Notes under the pieces: model-generated
The model's input: only the letters and a program-made list of their open reading frames with translations
What the model was told of the DNA's origin: nothing
Database searches by the model: none
Part shown: piece by piece, positions 1-9,623 of the stretch
How the letters are laid out: each line of letters opens with the position of its first letter
How positions within the stretch are numbered: the first letter of the stretch is position 1
Made by a program: the position numbers and the translations under genes
DNA from: Caloramator sp. mosi_1
Lineage (GTDB): Bacteria > Bacillota > Clostridia > Clostridiales > Caloramatoraceae
Length of the DNA stretch: 64,000 bases
Direction: 5' to 3'
Assembly (NCBI RefSeq): GCF_028622835.1
Contig: NZ_CP117677.1
Location: forward strand, 1,508,001-1,572,000

Positions 1-988
1 ATAAAAAGCTTATTTACAATGAAGGCGTATATAGGCATATAGAAGAATACTTTAAAAAGATAAGAAGGCCAGCAACTGAGAGCAGCAAAAACAGGCCTAT
101 GTAATAGAGGGTGCAAAGGTTTTAAACAACGAGTGGGGTACAGCACCAGGCCTTTTGTGTGAAGTTGATGATAAGATATATATACTTCTTCCAGGGCCAC
201 CTATGGAACTTGAGCCTATGTTTGAAAAATACGTATTCCCATATTTAAAGGAAAAGAGCGGATATGTTATTGTTTCAAAAACTTTAAAGATAATGGGAAT
301 AGGAGAGTCCCAGGCAGAGGAGATGGTCCTTGACCTGATAAACAGCAAAAACCCAACGGTTGCACCCTATGCCAAAAATGGAGAGGTACACTTTAGAATA
401 ACTGCAAAGGCAAAAAGTGAAGAGGAGGCTCAAAATCTAATAAAGCCTGTATATGAAAGGTTTAAAGATATTTTTGGAATAAACATATATGCAGAGGATG
501 ATGAAACATTAGAGGAGGCAGTAGCAAAGCTACTTATAAATAAAAACTTAACCATAGCAGTTGCAGAATCCTGCACTGGAGGGTTAGTCTGTGCAAAATT
601 AGTAAACTATCCTGGAATATCAAAGGTTTTATTAGAGGGCGTTGTAACCTACAGCAATGATGCAAAACAAAGAAGGCTCAGTGTAAGCGAAGAGACTCTA
701 AAACAGCACGGTGCAGTTAGCTATCAAACTGCAATTGAAATGGCTGAAGGCGTTGCAAAAACTTCAGGTGCAGACATAGGAATATCTACAACCGGAATTG
801 CAGGTCCCTCAGGAGGAACAAGTAAAAAACCAGTTGGTCTTGTGTATTTAGGTGTATATATAAAGGGATATAAGACCTTTAAGGAACTTAAACTTACAGG
901 CGATAGGCAAAAGATAAGAGATAGGGCAACAAAGGAACTTTTAGACTTTTTAAGAAGAGAACTTATAGTTGAGATGATTGGAAAATAG
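1..988 (+). CDS. cinA: CinA-like protein, 5' end outside window
   Basis: This is the 3' two thirds of a CinA/competence-damage protein. The family couples an N-terminal MoaB-like (MoCF) domain to a C-terminal NMN amidohydrolase-type (PncC) domain and acts in nucleotide salvage. The visible MoCF end carries LLPGPPMELEPMF; the C-terminal domain has AVAESCTGGL with the catalytic-type Ser and TTGIAGPSGG. The open frame starts at 155, but the coding sense continues upstream in another frame from base 2, so a base appears lost in the A-run near 87-90. It converges on the DUF188 gene and shares its terminator. Identification is firm. Confidence 0.93.
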
Positions 989-1000
989 TCCAATCATCTC
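969..1000. terminator. Bidirectional hairpin between convergent genes
   Basis: A perfect 12-bp stem (GAGATGATTGGA paired with TCCAATCATCTC, loop AAATAG) overlaps the cinA stop codon and abuts the stop of the opposite DUF188 gene. It lacks a long T-run on the plus strand. It probably ends transcription from both sides. Confidence 0.6.
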
Positions 1001-1435
1001 AATAGATTCTGTTCAATTATCTTCCTTAGGCTTTTTCAAAATTCAAGTTGTTTATATGGGTTCTTTTTTATGATTGCAAATTTTACCGCCGCTTTCCCTT
1101 ACTTTGTAGTTTACATATCTTTGCATTAAAAGTGAATCTATGTTCTGGTTTGTAAAAATCAGACCATTTTGGTTTATTGCAAAGGTTCCCTTAGATAGAA
1201 CCATCGCAGCAACACCGTAATCCTGCGTTACAACAATATCGCCCTGCTTTGCTTCATTTACAAGGGCAAAATCCACAGAATCACGTCCTTTTCCCACTAT
1301 AATGTTCTTTGAATATCCATCATCTATAATATGGGATGTATCCATAAACATTAAAACATCAAGCTTATACTCCTTTGCAACCTTAACAATTATATCCTTT
1401 ACAGGACACGCATCAGCATCCACCAAAATCCGCAT
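994..1435 (-). CDS. YaiI/YqxD family (DUF188) protein
   Basis: The start MRILVDADACPV and the later VVTQDYGVAAMVLSKG segment are the signature of the UPF0178/DUF188 family, a PIN-like fold of about 150 residues whose biochemical role is not established. An upstream in-frame ATG (1447) exists, but the family begins at MRI. The continuous frame stops at 1052. Restoring one base in the A-run near 1069 gives the expected KKR...NFEKA tail, and a second base near 1029 extends it to a stop at 994. It converges with cinA. Family assignment is firm; the exact end is inferred. Confidence 0.85.
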
Positions 1436-1529
1436 AACACCCTCCAAAAATTTCTGTTTAATAAAATTATATGTATAATTGTAACAAATAATTTTAACCT
1501 ACGGTATAAAAATTTATAGGGGGATTTAT

Positions 1530-3386
1530 ATGAACAGGGATAAAAGCTACATAAAAAGGTCTCACGAAAGATGCCAAAAACTTAGTTTAGATAAAAATCT
1601 AAAGTACAGCAGAATCCTTTTAAGTCAAAAGGAGCTAAACGATAGGCTCATAAGAAAAAGAAAGCTTATTTTAGCAGCTATACCCTTTATGAATATGCTC
1701 TATGATTTTGTTAAGGGCTATGACTTCTTTTTAATCTTAACAGATGAGGAGGGGTGTATCTTAAACATTTTAGGAGACCAGAACATCCTGATGGAGGCCT
1801 TTGAACTAAAAATGATTCCAGGTGCCTTTATGTCGGAGGAGGCAATAGGAACAAATGCAATGGGTACTGCACTTAAGGAAAAAGGCCAGTTCAGGTTTCA
1901 AAGGATGAACACTATATATATGCCTATCACAAATGGACCTGTTCTGCAGCACCTATTAGAAACAAAGAGGGAGAAATAGTAGGTTGCCTTGATATTACAG
2001 GCTATAGTGAAAATGTCCATCCCCACACACTTGGTATGGTTGTGGCAGCAGCCTTTGCAATAGAGAGGGTAATTGAAAGCGAAGGTTATCTTGAGGAGAT
2101 AAATAAATCAAAAAGGTACATAGAAAGAATATTCAATTCTATTGAAGCAGGAATTTGTGCCTGTAGTGAAGATGGAAATATTAGCTACTACAACAGCATA
2201 TTTAAAAGTCTTTTTAATATAAAAAAGAAACCATAAATATTGGGGATTTGATTTATGATTATGAAGATATAAAAAGAAGCTTTTAAAGGAAAGAGAGATA
2301 AAGGATCAGGAGGTTTATGTTAAGGCAGATGCAGACAAACTATCCCTAACCTTAAGCATTTATCCTATCTACACATCAGGAGAACACGAGTATGTATGTG
2401 TATTTAAAGAGATAAAAAAGAAAGAAAACTTATAGACAAAATATCCTCCTCAAAGGCAATATACACCTTTGACAAGGTAATAGGGCAGAACGAAAACTTT
2501 AAAGCCACCGTAGAATACGCAAAAAAATATCAGACAGCAAATCAACTATATTAATTCTTGGAGAGAGTGGAACGGGTAAGGAGGTCTTTGCCCAATCTAT
2601 CCACAACTACAGCAAAAGAAGTGAAAAACCCTTTGTTGCGGTAAACTGTGCAGCAATTCCAACAAACCTGATAGAGTCGGAACTGTTTGGATATGAGGAG
2701 GGCTCCTTTACAGGTGCAAGGCGTGGAGGATATGAAGGTAAGTTTCAGCAGGCAAACGGAGGTACAATCTTTTAGACGAAATTGGCGATATGCCTCTTGA
2801 TATGCAGGTTAAGCTCCTTAGGGTTATAGAGGAGGGGGTTATCGTTAAAATTGGAGGAACTGTACCAAAGTATGTAGATGTAAGAATAATAGCAGCCACT
2901 AATAAGGATTTAAAAAGGCTTGTTGAGGAGGGAAGGTTTAGAAGCGACCTTTATTATAGATTAAATGTACTTCCATTATATATTATGCCCCTTCGCGAAC
3001 GCAGGGACGACATTCCCTACCTTATAAAATATTTTATGGACAGACTCTCTAAACGCCTAAATAAAAAGCCAGTAATTATAGACGAAGCTGAGATGCAAAG
3101 GCTAATTTCCTACGATTGGCCAGGAAACATAAGGGAGCTTGAAAACTATGTAGAGTATGTGATTAACATAGGCCACATACCAAAGAATCTAAAGGAAATG
3201 GATACAAAGGATGTTCAAAGTTTTACCCCAAGGACCTTAATTGATGTAGAGAAAAAGCACATTCAAAACACCTTAAGACATTTTGACTTTAATGTGACAA
3301 AGGCAGCAAAGGCCTTAGGTATAGGAAGAAATACATTATACAGAAAGATAAAGGATTTAAACATAGATTTAACTGTTCCAAAATAG
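1530..3386 (+). CDS. Sigma-54-dependent activator (AcoR/Fis type)
   Basis: The gene appears as three main open pieces (1530-1979, 2036-2236, 2790-3386), but the sense is continuous over about 620 residues. The N-terminal part is GAF-like, as in AcoR/DhaR regulators. A PAS-like stretch follows ([16 protein letters not shown]). The AAA+ core has GESGTGKE (Walker A), [13 protein letters not shown] (the GAFTGA loop that contacts sigma-54) and [14 protein letters not shown] Fis-type HTH ([14 protein letters not shown]) ends the protein. It lies directly upstream of a sigma-54 promoter and an AOR gene, so it very likely activates them. The signal it senses is unknown. The breaks sit at short runs such as the C's near 1948 and the T's near 2773. 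Confidence 0.92.
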
Positions 3387-3408
3387 AACAAAGTTCCACT
3401 TTTGAACA
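3374..3408. promoter_or_regulatory. Tandem upstream activator sites
   Basis: Two 17-bp inverted repeats of the form (T/A)GTTC-N7-GAACA occupy 3374-3390 and 3392-3408, 18 bp apart. The first overlaps the end of the regulator gene. They lie about 65-100 bp upstream of the -24/-12 promoter, the usual place for enhancer sites of a sigma-54 activator, so they probably bind the Fis-type HTH encoded just upstream. Confidence 0.6.
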
Positions 3409-3471
3409 GGTGTTATATAACAAATATGACCTATAATAGAACACAATCTACAATAAAGCAGGGTTGATGAT

Positions 3472-3489
3472 TTGGCATTAACCTTGCTT
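3472..3489 (+). promoter_or_regulatory. Sigma-54 (-24/-12) promoter
   Basis: TTGGCATTAACCTTGCTT matches TGGCAY-N5-TTGCW with the required 11-bp step from the -24 GG (3474-3475) to the -12 GC (3486-3487). It lies about 50 bp before the aldehyde oxidoreductase start, with activator sites upstream. Confidence 0.75.
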
Positions 3490-3539
3490 TATTTATATTA
3501 AGTTTCAAACAGAAACTTATTTTGAAGGGAGGTTTTTAT

Positions 3540-5334
3540 ATGTTTGGCTACAGGGGAACATTACTTAGGGTAAACTTAACAACAGGAGAGATTAAAAAGA
3601 GAGTTTAGACAAAGAACTTGCTAAAAAATTTATAGGAGGAAGAGGCCTTGCAACAAAGCTCTACTATGATGAAGTTGGGGCAAAGGTTGAACCCTTTGAT
3701 GAAAAGAACAAGTTAATTATAGCAACAGGTCCTCTTACAGGAACAATGGCTCCAACAGGTGGAAGATATATGGTCGTAACAAAATCTCCTTTAACAGGAA
3801 CAATTGCTTGTTCTAACTCTGGAGGTTTCTTTGGTGCAGAGCTTAAAAATGCAGGTTATGATGCAATAATAATAGAAGGAAGAGCAGAAAATCCAGTTTA
3901 CTTATTCATAGAAGACGATTTAGTTGAAATAAGGGACGCTTCACACCTTTGGGGTAGGGTTGTATCTGAAACAACAGATGAACTTAAAAAGGTTTCAAAG
4001 GAAAAGGCAGGGGTTTTATGTATTGGGCCTGCAGGTGAAAAACTATCAAAAATTGCAGCTGTTATAAATGATTATGATAGAGCGGCAGGACGTTCTGGCG
4101 TTGGTGCTGTAATGGGTTCAAAGAATCTAAAGGGAATAGTTGTAAAGGGAACAGGTAAGGTTGACTATTCCGATGAAGATGAAATGAAGCAGATAGTTCA
4201 AGATTGTATAAAGAAGTTAAGAGATAATGGAGTAACAGGACAGGGACTTCCAACTTATGGTACAGCAGTTTTGGTAAATATAATAAATGAAAACGGTGTT
4301 TTCCCAACAAATAATTTTAAAGAATCCTATTTTGAAAAGGCAGACAACATAAGCGGCGAAACTATGACTGATAAGCATCTTGTAAGAAAGAACCCCTGCT
4401 ACCGTTGTCCAATTGCCTGTGGTAGATGGGTTAAGATAGAGGATTTAAATATGGAGGCAGGAGGACCAGAATACGAAACTCTATGGGCCTTTGGAGCAGA
4501 TTGCGGTATAGATGACATCCAGGCGATATTTGTAGCAAACCACCTATGTAACGAATATGGATTAGACACAATTTCAACAGGTGCAACAATAGCAGCCGCA
4601 ATGGAACTATACGAAAAGGGACTTATAAAGGATGATGAAGTTGACGGAACTCCACTTAAGTTTGGAAACAAGGAGGCAATAATTGAATGGACTAAGAAGA
4701 TGGGACTGCGTGAAGGATTTGGAGATAAATTAGCAGAGGGCTCCTATAGATTGTGTGAAATGTATGGAGTTCCTGAACTTTCAATGTCAGTTAAAAAACA
4801 AGAACTTCCAGCCTACGACCCAAGAGCTATCCAAGGACACGGCCTTGAGTATGCAACAAGTAATAGAGGTGGATGCCACGTTAGAGGATATATGATTTCC
4901 CTGAAATTTTAGGTCTTCCAGAAAAGCTTGATAGAAACTCTCTTGAAAATAAGGCAGAATGGGTAAAGATATTCCAGGATTTAACCGCTGTTATCGATTC
5001 CTTAGGTATGTGTCTATTTACCTCCTTTGCCCTTGGTGCAGAGGATTATGCAAAGCTGTTTGATGCGACCTGTGGATTTGACTATGATAAAGACAGCATA
5101 CTTGAGGCAGGGGATAGGATATACAACCTTGAGAGGATGTTTAACTTAGATGCAGGAATCGACCCAAGTCAAGATACACTTCCAAAGAGACTGCTTGAGG
5201 AACCTATACCAGGTGGGCCATCAAAGGGCAGTGTTCACAGACTATCAGAACTTCTACCAAAGTACTATGAGGTTCGCGGTTGGGACGAAAAGGGAATACC
5301 AACAAAGGAGAAACTTACAAACTTAGGATTATAA
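3540..5334 (+). CDS. aor: Tungsten-type aldehyde:ferredoxin oxidoreductase
   Basis: About 600 residues, the usual AOR length. It begins MFGYRGTLLRVNLTTGEI after the ribosome site GAAGGGAGG. N-terminal landmarks are GGRGLATKLYYDE and the pterin-binding ATGPLTGTMAPTGGR region. The 4Fe-4S cluster ligands are in CYRCPIAC, with the distal Cys in DSLGMCLFT. The enzyme interconverts aldehydes and carboxylates using ferredoxin and a bis-pterin tungsten (or Mo) cofactor in the cytoplasm. It is followed 13 bp later by a MoaD-like gene, forming a sigma-54-controlled operon. Single-base losses near 3600 and 4898 split the frame. The substrate is not predictable from sequence. Confidence 0.93.
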
Positions 5335-5347
5335 AAGGATGGTATAG

Positions 5348-5571
5348 ATGAAAATCAGAGTAAAGCTGTTTGCTACCTTAAGAGAGGGGCGAGATAAGGA
5401 TAAAGTTTATGACTTAAAGGAAGGAATAAAGGCAAAAGATGTACTTTATATGCTAAATATCAGTTTAGATGACGTAAAAATTCTTCTTATAAACGGACAG
5501 GATGCAGACTTTGAAAAGGAGCTTATGGATGGAGATGTAGTATCAATATTTCCACCCGTTGGTGGGGATAA
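5348..5571 (+). CDS. MoaD/ThiS-like sulfur-carrier protein
   Basis: A small ubiquitin-fold protein starting MKIRVKLFATLREGR. MoaD proteins end in a Gly-Gly that is thiocarboxylated to donate sulfur for pterin dithiolene synthesis. The frame reads SIFPPVGG and then runs on implausibly; one extra G in the G4 run at 5564-5567 gives PPVGGG followed by TAA at 5569, right at the terminator hairpin. I therefore take the true protein as about 75 residues. Its position behind the AOR gene suggests a dedicated role in tungstopterin assembly. Confidence 0.82.
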
Positions 5572-5606
5572 AGAAGGAGCAGGATTTCCTACTCCTTCTT
5601 TTCTCC
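5571..5606. terminator. Bidirectional terminator
   Basis: AAAGAAGGAG and CTCCTTCTTT form a stem around CAGGATTTCCTA, followed by T-rich DNA on the plus strand. It separates the moaD-like gene from the convergent symporter gene, whose stop lies inside the hairpin. Confidence 0.75.
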
Positions 5607-6754
5607 TTTATAAAGACTATCTACTAAAATTGCAATTGCATTGTCTCCTGATACGTTACAAGCTGTACCAAAGCTGTCTTGAGTTATATATAAAGCAATC
5701 ATAAGTGCAAGTTGTGCTTCAGAGAATCAAGCATTGATTGAAGTATTCCAAGTGCCGCCATAACAGCTCCTCCAGGAACTCCAGGTGCAGCAACCATTGT
5801 CACACCAAGCATAGCAATAAATCCAACCATCTTTGAGAATTCAACAGGCATATTATTTAGCATCATAACTGCAATTGCACAGGATGTTAGAGTTATTGTA
5901 CTTCCTGATAGGTGTATAGTTGCACAAAGTGGAACAACAAACTCTCTTATTCCCTTTGAAACTCCCATATTTTCAGAACATTGTAGATTTACAGGTATTG
6001 TAGCAGCTGATGATTGTGTACCTATTGCTGTAAGGTATCCTGGTATTTCCTTCTTTAATGTTGTAAATATATTTTTCTTTCCAACTGAACAAGCAATAGT
6101 ATATTGGAAAAGTATTATTATAAGGTGTGCAGCTATAATGATTAAAAATACCTTCCAGAATACTCCAAGGATTCTTCCAACTTCACCAGCATAAGTCATA
6201 TTTGCAAATATACCCATAATGTGAACAGGTAGAAGTGGAACTATAACGTTTCTTATAGTTTTTCCATAATCTTTTGGAATTCACTTGCTATATTATATAA
6301 TGTTTTTCCTTTATTGCTGCAATTCCAAGTCCAAGTAGGAAGGCAAGTATAAGTGCTGTCATAACTCCCATAACAGGGGGCATATCAATTTTAAAGAAAG
6401 GTGCCAATAGCTTGTCCTCTGGATTGCCAGCATCGCTTAAAACCTCAGCAGTGTGAATAAATAGTGGGAAAAATGACTTTGCAACAAAGTATGCAAAGAA
6501 ACCAGCAATTAATGTAGAGATATATGCAATTGCTGTTGTAAGTCCAAGTAGCTTTCCAGCACCTTGTCCAAGGTCTGCGATACCTGCAACAACAAATCCT
6601 AATATTATAAGAGGTATACAGAATCCAAGGAAGCTACCAAAGATAGCATTAAATGTAGCAAGAAGTCTTACTACAGGTTCGAAGGTAAACTTACCGATTA
6701 AAATACCAAGTATGATTGCAATAATGAGTCGTGGAACAAGTCCAAGTTTTTCAT
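5589..6754 (-). CDS. Sodium/proton:dicarboxylate symporter (DAACS family)
   Basis: Reconstructed start ATG at 6754 after GGAGGGATAAA. The sense runs through three frames: the N-terminal part (LVPRLIIAIILGILIGKF), the middle, and a C-terminal part in which restoring one G near 5730 gives IALYITQDSFGTACNVSGDNAIAIL and a stop at 5589. Hallmarks of glutamate/aspartate/C4-dicarboxylate symporters are AIGTQSSAATIP and the NVSGDNA motif. It is a multi-pass membrane protein of about 390 residues taking up acidic amino acids or dicarboxylates. The exact substrate is unknown. Confidence 0.9.
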
Positions 6755-7008
6755 TTTATCCCTCCTAAATTATTAAGTTTTATACATACATTTTACTGAA
6801 TATTTAAAATTAAGTCAATTATAAAAATAAGAAAAATATATAATAATGTAGTTTTAGAGGGTAAAAATGCAATTTAGGAGTATAATGTCCTAAATTTGGT
6901 AAATTAGACAGAATAATATGAAAGAATAACTACAATAAATTTCAAAAATCGCACAATTTAATCAAAAAGAAAAACTTAAATATTTTAATAAATTTTTCTA
7001 CATACCCC
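6755..7008. other. AT-rich intergenic region without a gene
   Basis: The first part of the roughly 460-bp gap between the divergently transcribed symporter and flagellin genes is extremely AT-rich and holds no credible open frame. It should contain the symporter promoter, which I cannot place confidently. The later part holds the flagellin promoters and leader, listed separately. Confidence 0.5.
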
Positions 7009-7034
7009 TAAAGTTTATAAAACTTCCTTCGAAA
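7009..7034 (+). promoter_or_regulatory. SigD (sigma-28)-like promoter, distal
   Basis: TAAA at 7009-7012, a 16-bp spacer and TCGAAA at 7029 resemble the flagellar TAAA-N15/16-CCGATAT class. A second element with identical spacing follows 78 bp downstream. Confidence 0.5.
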
Positions 7035-7086
7035 AATAAAATAGAACAAAAACAAACAAAAAATAAAAAAATTTTTTTAAAACCCC

Positions 7087-7113
7087 TAAAGTTTTATAAA
7101 ACTAAATCGAAAT
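7087..7113 (+). promoter_or_regulatory. SigD (sigma-28)-like promoter, proximal
   Basis: TAAAGTTTTATAAAACT at 7087 precedes TCGAAATAT at 7107, a 16-bp spacer. This is the better of two near-identical elements (both preceded by CCCC). It would give a leader of roughly 95 nt before the flagellin start. Confidence 0.6.
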
Positions 7114-7175
7114 ATTAAGTAGAAACTAAAACACAAAACTTTCGGCCGAAAGGTTAGTGTTTTAAAAACACAAAA

Positions 7176-7209
7176 GGCAAGGATGCCAAAAACAAAAATT
7201 CAGGGAGGT
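7176..7209 (+). promoter_or_regulatory. CsrA-type translational control sites in flagellin leader
   Basis: GGCAAGGATGCC (7176-7187) is a small hairpin with AGGA in the loop, and its core CAAGGATG matches the CsrA consensus. A second GGA lies in the Shine-Dalgarno CAGGGAGGT (7201-7209). A loop site plus an SD-overlapping site is the arrangement in the Bacillus hag leader, where CsrA is antagonised by FliW. Neither csrA nor fliW is in this window. Confidence 0.5.
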
Positions 7210-7216
7210 ATGTAAA

Positions 7217-8035
7217 ATGATAATTAATCACAATCTTAATGCGATGAACGCACATCGTCAGTTGGGAATTAACACTGTAAATGCTGGAAAGTCAATGGAA
7301 AAGTTATCATCAGGTCTAAGAATCAATAGAGCAGGAGACGACGCAGCAGGTCTTTCAATTTCAGAAAAGATGAGAGGACAAATAAGAGGTTTACAACAAG
7401 CATCAAGAAATGCACAAGATGGTATATCAATGATACAAACAGGAGAAGGTGCATTACAAGAAACCCATGCAATTCTTCAAAGAATGAGAGAATTAGCAGT
7501 ACAAGCAGCAAATGATACAAATGTTACAGCAGATAGAGATGCGATAAAAGAAGAATTAACAGCACTAACAAATGAAATTGATAAGATAGCACAACAAACA
7601 GAATTCAACACTCAAAATCTATTTAGTGCAGCTTCAACAACAGTAAAACTTCAAGTAGGTGCAAATAAGGACCAAGTAGTAAGTATAACTTTCTCACAAA
7701 TGACTGCATCTGCATTAAGTGTAAGTAGTGTTGCAAGTTGTGTTGCTTCATCAGCTGATGCAACGGCTACAATAAAAACTATAAACGATGCAATTGAAAA
7801 AGTATCAACAGAAAGAGCAAAACTTGGTGCATTCCAAAATAGATTAGAACATACAATAATGAACCTTGACAATGCAGCAGAAAATCTACAAGCAGCAGAA
7901 TCAAGAATTAGAGATGTAGATATGGCTAAAGAAATGATGAACTTCAGCAAGAACAACATCTTGGCACAAGCTGCTCAAGCAATGCTAGCACAAGCTAACC
8001 AACAACCACAAGGTGTTCTACAACTATTAAGATAA
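7217..8035 (+). CDS. fliC: Flagellin
   Basis: A complete 272-residue flagellin. The conserved N-terminal D0/D1 domain (MIINHNLNAMNAHRQLG, KLSSGLRINRAGDDAAGLS) and C-terminal D1/D0 domain (AAESRIRDVDMAKEM to the end QGVLQLLR) flank a short Ser/Thr/Ala-rich centre (about residues 140-185) that would be surface-exposed. This centre is the likely O-glycosylation region, fitting the glycan genes downstream. It is exported through the flagellar type III apparatus and polymerises into the filament. Unlike most long genes here its frame is intact. The strong RBS GGGAGG supports the start. Confidence 0.97.
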   Translation: MIINHNLNAMNAHRQLGINTVNAGKSMEKLSSGLRINRAGDDAAGLSISEKMRGQIRGLQQASRNAQDGISMIQTGEGALQETHAILQRMRELAVQAANDTNVTADRDAIKEELTALTNEIDKIAQQTEFNTQNLFSAASTTVKLQVGANKDQVVSITFSQMTASALSVSSVASCVASSADATATIKTINDAIEKVSTERAKLGAFQNRLEHTIMNLDNAAENLQAAESRIRDVDMAKEMMNFSKNNILAQAAQAMLAQANQQPQGVLQLLR

Positions 8036-8041
8036 TAAGGC

Positions 8042-8102
8042 TATAGAAGAGTAGCGTTTTAACCTACTCAAGAGTAGCGTTTTAACCTACTCTTCTATTT
8101 TT
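8042..8102 (+). terminator. Flagellin terminator with internal duplication
   Basis: A unit GAGTAGCGTTTTAACCTACTC occurs twice in tandem, giving nested hairpins that end in CTTCTATTTTT. The last 8 bases are also the target duplication of the ISL3 insertion immediately downstream. Confidence 0.7.
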
Positions 8103-9578
8103 GGCTCTTTGTCAATAGTTGGGGCGGGCATTAGATTAGAATGCCTGTCCTTTCTTATTTGATAATGATTTTAGCAAGATAGATAGGATGAGGGGAGTTT
8201 ACCCTTAAAAATTGCACGACAAAAAGACCAACGATAGTTGGATTTCCTAAAATACAATATTTAACAGATTATTTATTACAACAATGAAGAATTCTATTCC
8301 TGAATCTATCAAAATTTCTATAGCCGAAGGCTATTCTTTTAATAACTTTGATTTTATTATTAAATCCTTCTATACAAGCATTTGTATAAGGAATATCAAA
8401 AGAATTACAAATCTCATTAAAATATCTGATATAGGTATTTGCACATCTTTTCAATTCATTGATACCACTATTTTGTGCAAGTTTAATCCAATCTTTTAAG
8501 AGGACACGAGCTTCGTTAGAAGAAGGTGAAGCATCAATAATACTCAATAACTTTTCCTTTAAAGTGTGGGCAATTGCTAATTCACTATTATAAGAAAACA
8601 TAACTTGTAAAGCTAACTTTGAATCTGTATCAAGTAAGCCATATCTTTTTAAAATAAGCTTTTTACTTCTTTTAAAGTATTTTCTTAATTTAATTGATAG
8701 TTCTCTTTGGATACGTTTTCTTACCGCTTCTACTGCCCATATGACTTGTCTAATATAGTGAAATTTATCTATAACAATTACAGCATTTTTGAAATAAGTT
8801 TTAGCTAAATCAATATAGGGTTGCCACATATCACAAATAAAGTGTGTAACGCTATCGCGATTTTTAATTTTTCTAAAATAATCTATAAGAATATGCTCTT
8901 TTCTATCTTTAATAATGTCTAGTATTTTATGATTAACAGGATCGACTATTGCACAATGATATTTAGAACCACCAGAGTTACCTTTAAATTCATCTATAGA
9001 TATTATTTTAGGTAAATTAGTAGGAGAAGAGTAAGATACATTATCAAAAATACGTTTTATAGTATCGATAGATAGATTAGTTTTTCTAGCAACTGATGTC
9101 ATACTATATTCATTAGATAATTCATAAATTACAAACATAGCTAATCTATTAGTTATTCTATGATAACGAGGTAAAAATTCTATATGTTCATAAAATTTTT
9201 GCCGCAGGCATTACAACGATATCTACGTTTTTTAAGAATGATAAAAGTATGTTTAAAGAATAAGGGTATGTCTTTAATACGCTGAATTCTATAATCGTGA
9301 ACTCTTGTAACTTTGGAATTACAATTAGGGCAAGTACAAATTTTTTCTTAGTTTCTAAGTATATCTCAATGTACGTGTCATTATGAATAATCTTTTTATA
9401 ATAACATCTTTAAAACCTAATAAATTTTTGATAGAATTATTAGTGTGCACTTGATGGATGCCTCCTTTCAGGTAAGGTTTTTGTTTGGTTATTTTAATTT
9501 TACCAGGTGTCTAATCAGGTGCACATATTTTTTGTAAAAAATATGCTGGGTCTACGCCCCAACATTTATTATAGAACC
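8103..9578 (-). mobile_element. ISL3-family insertion sequence, copy 1
   Basis: The element is about 1.48 kb. The terminal inverted repeats begin GGCTCTTTG (left) and GGTTCTATA (right, reverse complement); both contain GTTGGGGCG and match at about 17 of 24 positions. It is flanked by a perfect 8-bp direct repeat CTATTTTT at 8095-8102 and 9579-9586, the ISL3 target-duplication size. This copy therefore inserted on its own into the flagellin terminator. Confidence 0.92.
8269..9450 (-). CDS. ISL3-family transposase, copy 1
   Basis: The C-terminal 289 residues are open (8269-9138), with the DDE residues in SIDEFKG, DKFHYIRQ and ACIEGFNN. The N-terminal zinc-finger part (CTCPNC...CNACGK) is coded upstream back to a GTG at 9450 preceded by AAAGGAGG, but is split by single-base losses, some shared with copy 2. 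As written it would be inactive. Whether that is sequence error or real decay cannot be settled here. Confidence 0.88.
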
Positions 9579-9623
9579 CTATTTTTAATGTGGAAAATTA
9601 AGTTATAGATTTTGGAGGGTAAA

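Noticed and set aside
7323-7959. Minus-strand ORFs inside the flagellin gene
   Set aside because: They are low-complexity Leu/Ser-rich shadows of a clear flagellin with no ribosome site.
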